From assembly GCA_031277435.1 (NCBI GenBank), contig JAITMI010000025.1, forward strand, positions 1-8,120: DNA of 8,120 nt, read 5' to 3'. Within the stretch, counting starts at the first letter, position 1. Every line of letters starts with the position of its first letter. The notes under the pieces were generated by a model that was not told the DNA's origin, did not search any database, and saw nothing but the letters and a program-made list of their open reading frames with translations. Shown here one piece after another: positions 1 through 7,255 of this stretch. The position numbers and the translations under genes were made by a program. Origin of the DNA: Pseudomonadales bacterium. Its GTDB lineage: Bacteria; Pseudomonadota; Gammaproteobacteria; Pseudomonadales; Pseudohongiellaceae.

Positions 1-67
1 GGGATGTACTTGCGGCGTGTCTCGCCACGGCCACCGCCAGCGCAGACCCGACGGCTCAAATCCCACC
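1..67. other. window edge without an assignable gene
   Basis: This short stretch follows the permease stop codon on the minus strand. On that strand two frames stay open to the window edge. One could begin with a GTG overlapping the permease stop. Neither gives a peptide I recognise, and the residues read are rich in Arg, Gly and Trp, as expected for translated GC-rich non-coding DNA. A small inverted repeat, GGCG at 14-17 and CGCC at 23-26 with a five-base loop, is present. There is no T-run, so I do not call a terminator. It may be intergenic DNA or the edge of a dispersed repeat. Confidence 0.3.
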
Positions 68-1381
68 TCACGCCATCCGCGCCCAACGCAACAGCGTCAT
101 GAAATTCGGCGGCTTGCCGTGCATCAATAATCCAATGCGCAGCACTTTCGCGGCGAACCATACCGCCGCCGCGGCGGCTATCATGCTGATACCCAACGAT
201 AGTAGCGACTGCCACAAGGGCGGCGGCGATGTTGAAGCCATACGCGCCAGCATCGCGAAAGTATTCACCGGCGGAATGAAACTGGCCGCCACGCTGACGG
301 TGGAATCGGGCATTCTGCCAGCCACGATCATCACCAGGTATGACAGCGACAAGGGCATCATCACCGGCATCAACAATGTTTGCGCATCGGCAATCTGATT
401 CACCGCCGCGCCAATCGCCAGCATCAGAGCGCCAAACACCAGATAAGTGACGATGAAAAATACCACGAGCCACACAATCAACAGCGGATCCAGCAAGCCA
501 AACAACGCGAATTGCAGCAGGCCCGCCACGCCCAAGGCAATGTAAATTCCCAATCCCAATAAGCTGACACCGAACAGCCCCAGCAACTTGCCCCACATCA
601 GCTCCAAGGGTGACATCGCCGACAGCAATACCTCCATGACGCGGCTGGATTTCTCCTCGATGGTCGAGGTCATCAAAATCTGTCCGCCCATCATCACGCC
701 CATGAACAACAGAATACCCATCACCATAGGCAAAACTCGATTGAAATCGAGACCGCCCGATTGCTCGCCCGAGCGCTCAACTAACACGGCAGCGGGGCGC
801 TCCACGCGCAGCAGAGGCGCAACGTCCACCGGGGCAATGTCGTAAGCGGATAAGCGGGCTTGTAACAGAGCCAAGCGCGCGCCGGTGTGCAGCGTGCTTT
901 CGGTACGTTCATCCAAGCCTTCATTGACGAACAACTGATAGCCGCCAAATTGTTCATTGCTAGGCGCACGCTGTACCGCGTCCGGCGCGATCTGTACCAC
1001 CGCGATGCGCCGCGTAGTGGAACGCTCGGATAACCAACGCTTGGCGGCGTCGATATCGCCCGGCGGCGGCGCGGCAACGACGCTAAGTTGCGGCGCCTCG
1101 GGCAAGGCTAGGGGGATTGGCGCGCGGCTCTGGTTTTCTTCCAGCCGCGCCGTGATAGATTCTGGACTTATCAATTTCTCCAGCAATTCTCCCGCCGTTC
1201 GAGCCGGATCGACGATGACGATCTCACCACGCACCACTGGCGAAGACGAGCTCATGAGACGCGGAATCAGCGCGATCATTCCCAAGCCAATCAAGGGCGG
1301 CAGCAACAAACCGATCAGAAAACTCTTGCGCGTCACTACCGCCAAAAATTCCCGCCGCGCCACCCAGAAAATACGATTCAT
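68..1381 (-). CDS. ABC-2 type exporter permease, NatB-like
   Basis: This 437-residue inner-membrane protein should form the transmembrane half of an ABC exporter with the ATPase encoded just upstream. What I see: a cytoplasmic N-terminus, one hydrophobic segment at about residues 21-41, a large polar domain at about 45-210 that is probably periplasmic, then about five hydrophobic segments (217-237, 266-288, 297-323, 335-355, 391-413). The EEKSSR motif at 242-247, followed by a VMEVLLSA stretch, is characteristic of NatB/COG1668 permeases (ABC2_membrane_3 type). The start codon overlaps the ATPase stop by four bases (ATGA) and has a G-rich stretch just upstream, which suggests translational coupling. 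The founding member, Bacillus NatAB, exports sodium, but related pairs have varied or unknown cargo. The substrate here cannot be read from the sequence, so I give no gene symbol. Confidence 0.88.
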   Translation of the reverse strand: MNRIFWVARREFLAVVTRKSFLIGLLLPPLIGLGMIALIPRLMSSSSPVVRGEIVIVDPARTAGELLEKLISPESITARLEENQSRAPIPLALPEAPQLSVVAAPPPGDIDAAKRWLSERSTTRRIAVVQIAPDAVQRAPSNEQFGGYQLFVNEGLDERTESTLHTGARLALLQARLSAYDIAPVDVAPLLRVERPAAVLVERSGEQSGGLDFNRVLPMVMGILLFMGVMMGGQILMTSTIEEKSSRVMEVLLSAMSPLELMWGKLLGLFGVSLLGLGIYIALGVAGLLQFALFGLLDPLLIVWLVVFFIVTYLVFGALMLAIGAAVNQIADAQTLLMPVMMPLSLSYLVMIVAGRMPDSTVSVAASFIPPVNTFAMLARMASTSPPPLWQSLLSLGISMIAAAAAVWFAAKVLRIGLLMHGKPPNFMTLLRWARMA

Positions 1382-2316
1382 GCAACCCCCCGCAAATGTA
1401 CACGCAATTCTTGTTCACCCACCAAGTCAATGAACACATCCTCCACACGCCTCCGCGCCAACTCCAGCCGCGCCAGCGGCAAGGCGGCGCTCATCGCGCG
1501 CAAGATGCTTTGCGTGTCGGCATCTTCGCGTAAGCGCAGTTCATAACCATTGTCGATTGCTTGCAGCGATTCCACGCCAGCGAGGGCGCAGAGCGGCGTC
1601 AATTCCGCCTGCAAGTCCAAAGGCTCGAACAAAATGCGCCGCGCATCGAACTGCCGGCGCAGGCGCGCGGTGGATTCATCCAGCACCTTGCGGCCTTTGT
1701 GAATCATCACCACCTGATCGCACAACTCCTCGGCCTGCGCCATCACATGGGTGGAAAAAAGCAGCGTAGCGCCGCGCTGGCGTTCGGCGCGGATCATTTC
1801 CTTGAGCGCGCGCACGCTCAAGGGATCAAGGCCGCTGAACGGTTCGTCCAAAATCAACAGCTCCGGCTCATGCAGTATCGCGCCAACGAATTGCACTCGC
1901 TGCAACATACCCTTGGATAAATCCTCGCAGCGCTTGCGCTGTACGTCATTCAAGCCCAATTGTTCCAGCATCCGCGCCGCGCGCTGGCGCGCCACGTTAT
2001 CGTCCACCCCGCGCAAACGCGCCAGATACAGCAGAAATTCCTCCACCCGCATCTTGGCGTACACGCCGCGCTCCTCCGGCAAATAACCGATACGCCGCCG
2101 CACCTCAAACGCCGAATCATGCCCCAATACCCGCAAGCTGCCCGAATCCGGAAACAGAATGGACATGATCAGCCGTATCGTAGTGGTTTTGCCGGCGCCG
2201 CTAGGGCCAATGAAGCCCCAGGCGCCGCCGCGCGGAATCGACAAGTCGAGCGCATCGACCGCGGTAACGCCATTGAAAGTCTTGGTGAGTTGTCGCGCCT
2301 GGATTGCTTGTTCCAT
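1378..2316 (-). CDS. ABC transporter ATP-binding protein, NatA-like
   Basis: This 312-residue cytoplasmic ATPase should power the NatB-like permease downstream. Motifs in order: Walker A GPSGAGKTT at 37-45; a Q-loop region YLPEERG at 79-84, where Glu stands in place of the usual Gln, as I recall for NatA/YhaQ relatives; an ABC signature variant LSKGMLQRV at 133-141; Walker B LLILDEP at 153-159; the D-loop SGLD at 161-164; and the switch His at 190. Residues from about 215 onward form an extra C-terminal domain of the DUF4162 kind found in COG4152 ATPases. It is first in a two-gene operon and overlaps the permease start by four bases. A GGGAG sequence lies 11 bases before the ATG, a long spacing. 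Alternative assignments would be other ABC-2 exporters, such as drug or polysaccharide types. The NatAB-like pairing is well supported, but the cargo is not. Confidence 0.9.
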   Translation of the reverse strand: MEQAIQARQLTKTFNGVTAVDALDLSIPRGGAWGFIGPSGAGKTTTIRLIMSILFPDSGSLRVLGHDSAFEVRRRIGYLPEERGVYAKMRVEEFLLYLARLRGVDDNVARQRAARMLEQLGLNDVQRKRCEDLSKGMLQRVQFVGAILHEPELLILDEPFSGLDPLSVRALKEMIRAERQRGATLLFSTHVMAQAEELCDQVVMIHKGRKVLDESTARLRRQFDARRILFEPLDLQAELTPLCALAGVESLQAIDNGYELRLREDADTQSILRAMSAALPLARLELARRRVEDVFIDLVGEQELRVHLRGVA

Positions 2317-2342
2317 GAAGCGTGGAAGCTCCCGTGCATGTA

Positions 2343-2370
2343 GTTATAGTTGGCGAAGGCGGATTCCAAA
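2343..2370 (-). promoter_or_regulatory. candidate promoter of the natAB-like operon
   Basis: The 124 bases between srmB and the ATPase gene contain, on the minus strand, TATAAC (2343-2348, five of six matches to the -10 consensus). TTGGAA (2364-2369, four of six to the -35) lies 15 bases upstream, and the overlapping TTTGGA gives a 16-base spacer. The predicted transcript would begin about 20 bases before the ATPase ATG and include the GGGAG ribosome-binding candidate. The spacer is short and the match modest. I saw no convincing srmB terminator in this gap, so read-through from srmB is also possible. Confidence 0.35.
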
Positions 2371-2440
2371 CCGCGCGGGAAAGTTAGCACCATCGGGCAA
2401 AAGCGTACAAGTCAAAGTATTTTGGCGGGAAGCGCGTTTC

Positions 2441-3898
2441 TCACTCATCTTCCACCAGCCTCTTACCCGCTGCCTGCTTGCGCTTGAGCGGCGCCATGCC
2501 GCTGCGCTCCATTTGATCGAGCACCGGCACTGCTGCTTTCGCTTCAGCATCCGGCGCGTGCGTGCCGCTGGGCTGGCGGCGTTTGCCGATGTTCTTTTTG
2601 TAACTATGGCGCTGTTTGGCTTTTGGGATTTCGTATTTTTTATCTTTTTTGTTTTTGTCCTGCTTGGCTTTATCGGATTTTTTGGCGGATGATTTTTTCG
2701 CCGGGCCTTTGAAGCGGCTTTCCAAGCCTTCGATGACGCGCGCGTCGAGTTTGATGCCAAGATAACGCTCGATGCTTTGCATCAGGTTCCATTCCTGCGG
2801 CGCGATCAAGGATACCGCCAAGCCTTGCTCACCGGCGCGGCCAGTGCGGCCAATGCGGTGCACGTAATCGTCGCCGCTGCGCGCCATGGCGAAATTCACT
2901 ACCAGGTCCACGCCTTTTACGTCGAGTCCGCGCGCGGCGAGATCGGTGGATACCAGGATTTTTACCACTCCGGTACGAAACCAGTGCATCAGGCGTTTGC
3001 GTTCGTCCTGCGGCATTTCGCCGTGTAGCGCGGCCACGCGGGTACGCTTTTTGCCTGCGCGGTCCCAAACGTCATTATGGCTTTTGCCGTCGCGCTGGCT
3101 CTGCAAAAACGCCGCGAGCTGTTCGGCATGTTCGCGGGTATTGGTGAACACCAGCGCCTTGTCGTAATCCGTATGCGCCAACAGCCAATTGGCGAGTTGC
3201 TGCTTGTGGCCGGGGTCGTCCGCCAAAATAAATTGCTGCGTAATGTTGCCGTGCTGGGAGCGATGCGTGCCGATGGCCACGATCTCGGGCTCGTGCAGCA
3301 CTTCTTGCGCGATGCGGCCCAGCCCTTCATGCACCAGCGTGGCGGAGAGCAGGAAGGTCTGGCGCGCGGATGGGCAGGCGCGCACCAAGAGCAAGACTTC
3401 CTCGCGGAACCCCATGTCCAGCATCCGGTCGGCTTCGTCGATGACCAAAAATTCCAAATCGCGCAGATCAATCGAGCGCTGCTGTACGTGTTCCAGCACA
3501 CGGCCCGGCGTGCCCACCAGAATTTCCGGATTTTTGCGGATCAGCGCTTTTTGTTCGCCATAAGCCACGCCGCCCACCACCGCGGCGCTCGTGATCTGCG
3601 TGAAGGCGGCAAGATCGCGGCAATGCTTTTCCACTTGCAGCGCCAGTTCGCGCGTGGGCGTCAAAATCAGCGCGCGCGTCGCGGTATTCGGCTCTTTTTT
3701 GTCCAACATGCGCTGCAACAAGGGCAAGACATACGCGGCGGTTTTGCCGCTGCCGGTTTCGGCGCTGGCCTGCACGTCGCGCCCGCCGAGCGCCACGGGA
3801 ATCAGCGCGGCCTGAATCGGCGTGGGGGTTTTCAGCGCCAGTGCGTCCAGCGCCTTCAACAGGCGTTCGTGCAAACCCAGTTCGGAAAAAGTGGTCAT
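2441..3898 (-). CDS. srmB: DEAD-box ATP-dependent RNA helicase, SrmB-like
   Basis: This 485-residue RNA helicase is probably an orthologue of SrmB, which acts early in assembly of the large ribosomal subunit in E. coli. All core motifs are present: Q-motif region about 4-29, motif I AETGSGKT 46-53, Ia PTRELA 81-86, Ib TPGR 130-133, II DEAD 154-157, III SAT 185-187, V STDLAARGLD 317-326, VI HRIGRTGRAG 347-356. A Lys-rich tail follows, and its KNIGKRRQPSG segment (435-445) closely resembles the end of E. coli SrmB. This favours SrmB over RhlE or RhlB. The reading frame is open up to 3997, but I chose the ATG at 3898: MTTFSELGL matches the family N-terminus, and GAGG lies five bases upstream. 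A stretch at about 266-287 looks longer than in E. coli SrmB. The gene is divergent from hslO. Confidence 0.9.
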   Translation of the reverse strand: MTTFSELGLHERLLKALDALALKTPTPIQAALIPVALGGRDVQASAETGSGKTAAYVLPLLQRMLDKKEPNTATRALILTPTRELALQVEKHCRDLAAFTQITSAAVVGGVAYGEQKALIRKNPEILVGTPGRVLEHVQQRSIDLRDLEFLVIDEADRMLDMGFREEVLLLVRACPSARQTFLLSATLVHEGLGRIAQEVLHEPEIVAIGTHRSQHGNITQQFILADDPGHKQQLANWLLAHTDYDKALVFTNTREHAEQLAAFLQSQRDGKSHNDVWDRAGKKRTRVAALHGEMPQDERKRLMHWFRTGVVKILVSTDLAARGLDVKGVDLVVNFAMARSGDDYVHRIGRTGRAGEQGLAVSLIAPQEWNLMQSIERYLGIKLDARVIEGLESRFKGPAKKSSAKKSDKAKQDKNKKDKKYEIPKAKQRHSYKKNIGKRRQPSGTHAPDAEAKAAVPVLDQMERSGMAPLKRKQAAGKRLVEDE

Positions 3899-3995
3899 GG
3901 CTACCTCAGCGGCGCGGCGACGCAAGTAAAGGCGCGCATTGTACCGGGGCAGAGTAGAATTCGCTTCTCTTTGCGCGTTTTGCTCTGGAATTCCC
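3899..3995. promoter_or_regulatory. divergent srmB/hslO promoter region
   Basis: This is the 97-base gap between the divergent start codons. On the minus strand TACAAT (3938-3943) is a five-of-six -10 match for srmB. It would give a leader of about 30 bases containing the GAGG ribosome-binding site. On the plus strand TAGAAT (3955-3960) is a five-of-six -10 match for hslO. Neither has a recognisable -35 at normal spacing. Either the promoters need an activator or alternative sigma factor, or the hexamers are chance matches. The ribosome-binding site for hslO is weak, with only TGGA close to the start. Confidence 0.4.
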
Positions 3996-4889
3996 ATGCC
4001 ACATCACGACCAACTTCTGCGTTTCAATTTCGACGAACTCGACATTCGCGGCGAACTCGTCTACCTCGACGCCACCTGGCGCGAGGTCGTCAGCCGCTAC
4101 GATTACCCGCCAGCGGTACAAATGCAGCTTGGCGGCGCACTGGCCGCGGTGGCGCTGTTATCGGTGACGCTCAAATTCAAGGGCACCATGATCTTGCAGA
4201 TTCAAGGCAGCGGCCCGCTGCGCAGCCTGGTGGCGCAAGTAACCAGCGACGGCGCGCTGCGTGGCCTGGCGCGCTGGCAAGGCGTGGTAAGCGAAGGCTC
4301 GCTGCAACAGGTCTACGGCGATGGCCATATCGTCATCAGCATTCTGCCCGAGGCGGGCGAGCGTTATCAAAGCATCGTGGCGCTCAGCGGCGACTCCCTG
4401 GCCGACGCGCTCAACAATTATTTTGAACAATCCGAACAATTGCCCAGCAGTTTCCGCTTGTTCGTCAGCGCCGAACGCGCGGCGGGTTTCTTCCTGCAAG
4501 CCTTGCCGCTCAGCCAGGACCACGCCTTCAGCCAAGAGCAGCGCGAGGAAGACTGGCAGCGCCTCAACTTCCTCGCCGCTACCTTGCAAGCGCAAGAAAT
4601 GCTCACTTTAGCGCCAGAAACACTGCTGCTACGCCTCTTTCACCAAGAAACCCTGCGCCTGCACCCGCCCAAGCCGCTGCACTTCGCCTGCTCCTGTTCG
4701 CTGGCGAAAGTCGAACGCACCCTGCTCACGCTGGGCCGCGAGGAACTGTTGGATATTTTGCGCGAAAAAGGCCACATCGAAGTCGATTGTGAATTTTGTA
4801 ATCAGCATTACAGTTTTGATACCGCCGCGGTAGGGCGGCTGCTCGCCGAAGGCGGCGAGCAGCCGCAAACGGATGTCGTGCTGCATTGA
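3996..4889 (+). CDS. hslO: Hsp33 redox-regulated chaperone
   Basis: This 297-residue cytoplasmic holdase chaperone binds unfolding proteins during oxidative stress. In the family, four Cys residues hold zinc in the reduced, inactive form; oxidation to disulfides releases zinc and unfolds the C-terminal switch. Here the pattern is complete: CSC at 232-234 and CEFC at 265-268, spaced as in known Hsp33 proteins. The N-terminal substrate-binding domain covers about residues 8-180, including the GSGPLRSL segment near 71-78. The frame is open upstream to a TTG at 3939. I chose the ATG at 3996 because MPHHDQLLRFNFD aligns with the family N-terminus and the length is typical (about 290). It diverges from srmB and converges on trpE(G). 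A perfect inverted repeat lies within its last codons. Confidence 0.95.
   Translation: MPHHDQLLRFNFDELDIRGELVYLDATWREVVSRYDYPPAVQMQLGGALAAVALLSVTLKFKGTMILQIQGSGPLRSLVAQVTSDGALRGLARWQGVVSEGSLQQVYGDGHIVISILPEAGERYQSIVALSGDSLADALNNYFEQSEQLPSSFRLFVSAERAAGFFLQALPLSQDHAFSQEQREEDWQRLNFLAATLQAQEMLTLAPETLLLRLFHQETLRLHPPKPLHFACSCSLAKVERTLLTLGREELLDILREKGHIEVDCEFCNQHYSFDTAAVGRLLAEGGEQPQTDVVLH
4835..4866. repeat. perfect 13-bp inverted repeat at the end of hslO
   Basis: The arm GCGGCTGCTCGCC (4835-4847) and its exact reverse complement (4854-4866) flank a six-base loop. The hairpin ends 23 bases before the end of the hslO stop codon and lies just past the convergent trpE(G) stop. It encodes a normal-looking C-terminus (about residues 280-290). 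Neither strand has a T-run after the stem, so it is not a classical intrinsic terminator. It could slow polymerase or protect the 3' ends of both transcripts. Confidence 0.7.
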
Positions 4890-4898
4890 GAAGCAGGC

Positions 4899-7070
4899 TC
4901 AAACCACCGGCAACAATATCCGCAGCGCATTGGCCAGCAAGCGGCGGCCCAGATCACCGTCGAGGCTGAGCAGGGATTCCGGATGAAATTGCACGGCCAG
5001 CATCGGTAAAGTCCGGTGACGCAGCGCCATCACCACGCCATCGTCGCCGCGCGCCAACACATCGAGGCAATCAGGCACGCGATCCGCCGCCAGCGAATGA
5101 TAGCGGCCCACGCGCAACTCACCTTTGCAGCCCTCGAACAGCGCGCCGTGGTAATAACTGAGCAGCGAGGATTTGCCGTGCATCGGCGCGGGCAGCGTGC
5201 GCAGCGTGCCGCCGAAGTATTCCACCATGCCTTGCAAACCGAGGCACACGCCAAACACGGGGATGCCGAAACGCTCGCACAAACGCAAGGTCTCGCTCAC
5301 GCCTTGTTCAGCGGGGCGGCCTGGGCCGGGCGACAGCACCACCAGTTGCGGCGGCGTCTTGCCTTGCAATTGCGCCAGCACGCCGGGCGGGCGCACGGTG
5401 CATACCTCGGCGCCGCTTTCGCGCAGATACGAGGCCAGCATGTGGACGAAGGAGTCCTGATGATCCACCATCAAAATGCGCCGGCCCTGCCCCACATTAT
5501 TCAAAACCTGACGTTCCGGTACAGGTAAGACCGCGCCGCGCCGTAGCACCGCGAGCAAGGCTGAGGCTTTGAGGCGGGTTTCGGCTTCTTCGGCCTGAGG
5601 CTCTGAATCCGCCAGCAGCGTGGCGCCGGCACGCACTTCGGCGCGGCCTTCATGCAAGCGCATGGCGCGGATGCTGATGCCGGTATTGACATCACCATTG
5701 AACAGCAACGCGCCCAGCGCGCCGCCATACCAGCGGCGCGGCGATTTTTCGTGATCTTCGATGAATTGCAGCGCGGCGTGTTTCGGCGCGCCGGTGAGCG
5801 TTACCGCCCAGGCGTGGCTGAGAAAGGCGTCGAGCCCGTCGAACTCCGTGCGCAAGACGCCTTCTACATGATCCACGGTATGAATCAGCCGTGAATACAG
5901 TTCCACTTGCCGGCGTTCCAGAATGCGGATGGAGCCCGGTTCGCACACGCGCGCCTTGTCGTTGCGATCGACGTCGGTGCACATCGCCAGCTCGGCGGCG
6001 TCCTTGGCGGAATTGAGCAGCGCGCGGATTTGCTCGGCGTCTTCGAGCGCGTCGCGGCCACGCGCGATGGTGCCGGAGATGGGGCAGCTTTCCACGCGGC
6101 GGCCAGTGACGCGCACGTACATTTCCGGCGACGCGGCGACCAGAAATTCGCCTTCACCGAGATTCATCAACGCGCCATAAGGCGCGGGGTTTTGCGTTTG
6201 CAAGCGATAAAAAAGTTGCGAGGGCTGCTCCGGACAGGCCATGCTGAAAGTCTGCCCCGGCACGACTTCAAACAAATCACCGCGGTGAAAATACGCCAGC
6301 GCCCGTTCCACCACGGCGGCGTATTCGCCCGGCGCATGATCGCAGTCGATGGTTTCGCTTGGAGCCGCCGCCGGTACGAAAGGCTCCGCCGCCACTTGGC
6401 GCGGCAGGTAGCGGGTGCTCAGCTTGGTATTTTCTATTGTTTGTTCAAAATCGTAATAGTGGCACTGCGCCACTTCGCGTTTGTGGTCCACTACCAAAAT
6501 GGTATCGGGCAAATACAGCACCAGATCGCGCTGCTTTGAGTCGCGGGTGAGCTTGGGCTCTACCGCTTCAAGCTGAAACGCCAGGTCGTAAGCGAAGGCG
6601 CCGTAAAAGCCGAGGTAGTTGTCATCAAAGCTGGCGAAATGCGCGATCAAGCGCCGCAGCACGCTGAACACGCCGCGCTGGCGCGTGCGCTGTTCTTCCG
6701 TGAGTACCGGTTCTGGTTCGTTTATACCAAAACATAGGCGATCCGCGGTATGCCGTAAATCGCGCAAATCGCCATCGCCAGCGAGCAGCGCTTTGATCAT
6801 GCGCAGCAGTATTTCGCCGCGCGCGTTGAGCGCTTGCAGTTCGCAGTCGCGGCCACGCGCGATGAAACGCAGCGGCGGGCGCACCGCGCCGATGTCCCAG
6901 CGTGTATAGCGGCCCGGCGCTTCATACGAGGAACTGAGAAATACGCCGGGGTTGTTATCCAGGCTGCCGATCAGGTCGAGGCGCGCCTGCTGGTAATCGG
7001 CGGCCATACTGGCGCGGTATACGGCGATGCCGCCTTGAGTCAGATAATGTTGGGTGTGTTCAATGCGCAT
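4899..7070 (-). CDS. trpE(G): Fused anthranilate synthase TrpE-TrpG
   Basis: This 723-residue enzyme converts chorismate plus glutamine to anthranilate, the first step of tryptophan synthesis, with both subunits in one chain. The chorismate-binding TrpE part covers about residues 1-510. It has GTIARG at 333-338, the DVDRND motif at 366-371, and an N-terminal SSSYE segment (46-50) followed by PGRYTRWD, in the region expected for Trp feedback binding. The class I glutamine amidotransferase part starts near 532, with LSPGPGRP at 579-586, nucleophile Cys609 in GVCLG, and His696/Glu698 in FHPES. Many residues recall the rhizobial TrpE(G) type. PhzE is a fused alternative, but no phenazine genes are nearby. 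A TTG five codons upstream overlaps the ribosome-binding site, so the ATG at 7070 is the start. The gene is preceded by a trp attenuator. Confidence 0.95.
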   Translation of the reverse strand: MRIEHTQHYLTQGGIAVYRASMAADYQQARLDLIGSLDNNPGVFLSSSYEAPGRYTRWDIGAVRPPLRFIARGRDCELQALNARGEILLRMIKALLAGDGDLRDLRHTADRLCFGINEPEPVLTEEQRTRQRGVFSVLRRLIAHFASFDDNYLGFYGAFAYDLAFQLEAVEPKLTRDSKQRDLVLYLPDTILVVDHKREVAQCHYYDFEQTIENTKLSTRYLPRQVAAEPFVPAAAPSETIDCDHAPGEYAAVVERALAYFHRGDLFEVVPGQTFSMACPEQPSQLFYRLQTQNPAPYGALMNLGEGEFLVAASPEMYVRVTGRRVESCPISGTIARGRDALEDAEQIRALLNSAKDAAELAMCTDVDRNDKARVCEPGSIRILERRQVELYSRLIHTVDHVEGVLRTEFDGLDAFLSHAWAVTLTGAPKHAALQFIEDHEKSPRRWYGGALGALLFNGDVNTGISIRAMRLHEGRAEVRAGATLLADSEPQAEEAETRLKASALLAVLRRGAVLPVPERQVLNNVGQGRRILMVDHQDSFVHMLASYLRESGAEVCTVRPPGVLAQLQGKTPPQLVVLSPGPGRPAEQGVSETLRLCERFGIPVFGVCLGLQGMVEYFGGTLRTLPAPMHGKSSLLSYYHGALFEGCKGELRVGRYHSLAADRVPDCLDVLARGDDGVVMALRHRTLPMLAVQFHPESLLSLDGDLGRRLLANALRILLPVV

Positions 7071-7077
7071 GTCGGTT

Positions 7078-7083
7078 CTCCTC
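7078..7083 (-). promoter_or_regulatory. ribosome-binding site fixing the trpE(G) start
   Basis: GAGGAG on the minus strand lies seven bases before the ATG at 7070, an ideal Shine-Dalgarno arrangement. It excludes the in-frame TTG at 7085, which would place the site inside the coding region. A run of seven T residues (7084-7090) just upstream leaves the site in a U-rich, probably unstructured context. Confidence 0.85.
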
Positions 7084-7130
7084 AAAAAAATACGTGGGAG
7101 GCGAACCGTTTTTGGCCTGCACTACGCAAC

Positions 7131-7161
7131 AAAAAGGCCGCCTCGTTGCCGGGGCGGCCTT
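7131..7161 (-). terminator. trp attenuator intrinsic terminator
   Basis: On the minus strand AAGGCCGCC (7161-7153) pairs perfectly with GGCGGCCTT (7142-7134), nine base pairs. Across one C-A mismatch, two more pairs close a GCAA tetraloop (7149-7146). Five T residues (7135-7131), two of which also pair in the stem, finish the element. This is a strong rho-independent terminator. It sits between the trpL stop and the trpE(G) start, about 60 bases before the ATG, exactly where an attenuator terminator belongs. The plus strand has A residues before the stem but no T-run after it, so it acts in one direction only. Confidence 0.9.
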
Positions 7162-7255
7162 GCGTTGTGTTTATCAGAACACGGCGGAGCGAAGTCGGAC
7201 GCTTAATGCGCGGCTTCGCTTCCTGTGCAGGAGGCGGCCCGGTTAGAGAGCCGCC
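7134..7255 (-). promoter_or_regulatory. tryptophan attenuator with alternative hairpins
   Basis: Four related arms lie on the minus strand. Arm A is GGCGGCTC (7255-7248), right after the tandem Trp codons. Arm B is GGGCCGCCTC (7240-7231). Arm C is AAGGCCGCC (7161-7153). Arm D is GGCGGCCTT (7142-7134). A pairs with B over eight positions (one G-U). C pairs with D to make the terminator. B can also pair with D over nine perfect pairs (7239-7231 with 7144-7136). A ribosome stalled on the Trp codons would cover A and free B to compete for D, so transcription continues. With ample Trp, A:B forms and C:D terminates. A further seven-pair stem (AGCGAAG 7220-7214, CTTCGCT 7194-7188) spans the trpL stop. 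The pairings are read by eye and the mechanism is inferred. Confidence 0.75.

Noticed and set aside
957..1433. 158-residue plus-strand frame over the permease
   Set aside because: It is antisense to a clear NatB-like protein and has no ribosome-binding site or recognisable motif.
2159..2692. Plus-strand frame with a very hydrophobic Phe-rich C-terminus that looks like a membrane segment
   Set aside because: The Phe/Leu/Val run is the complement of the Lys-rich tail codons of srmB. The frame also crosses the ATPase gene and the intergenic gap.
3899..3997. N-terminal extension of srmB to 3997
   Set aside because: The extra 33 residues are not family-like. The downstream ATG has a good GAGG site and the conserved MTTFSEL start.
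3077..4426. 449-residue plus-strand open frame spanning srmB and part of hslO
   Set aside because: It is antisense to all helicase motifs of srmB and then out of frame with Hsp33. Its product is rich in Arg, Gln, Ala and His with no recognisable domain. It is a by-product of GC-rich codon use.
5016..5528. 170-residue plus-strand frame within trpE(G)
   Set aside because: It is antisense to the amidotransferase domain, which has intact catalytic residues. The His/Gln/Arg-rich product has no domain.
4899..7070. PhzE, the phenazine-pathway enzyme, as the identity of the fused protein
   Set aside because: No phenazine genes are adjacent, and a Trp-codon leader peptide with terminator directly upstream points to tryptophan synthesis.
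7071..7130. Second T-run (7084-7090) before trpE(G) as another terminator
   Set aside because: No stable GC-rich stem lies immediately upstream of it. It fits better as a U-rich stretch beside the ribosome-binding site.
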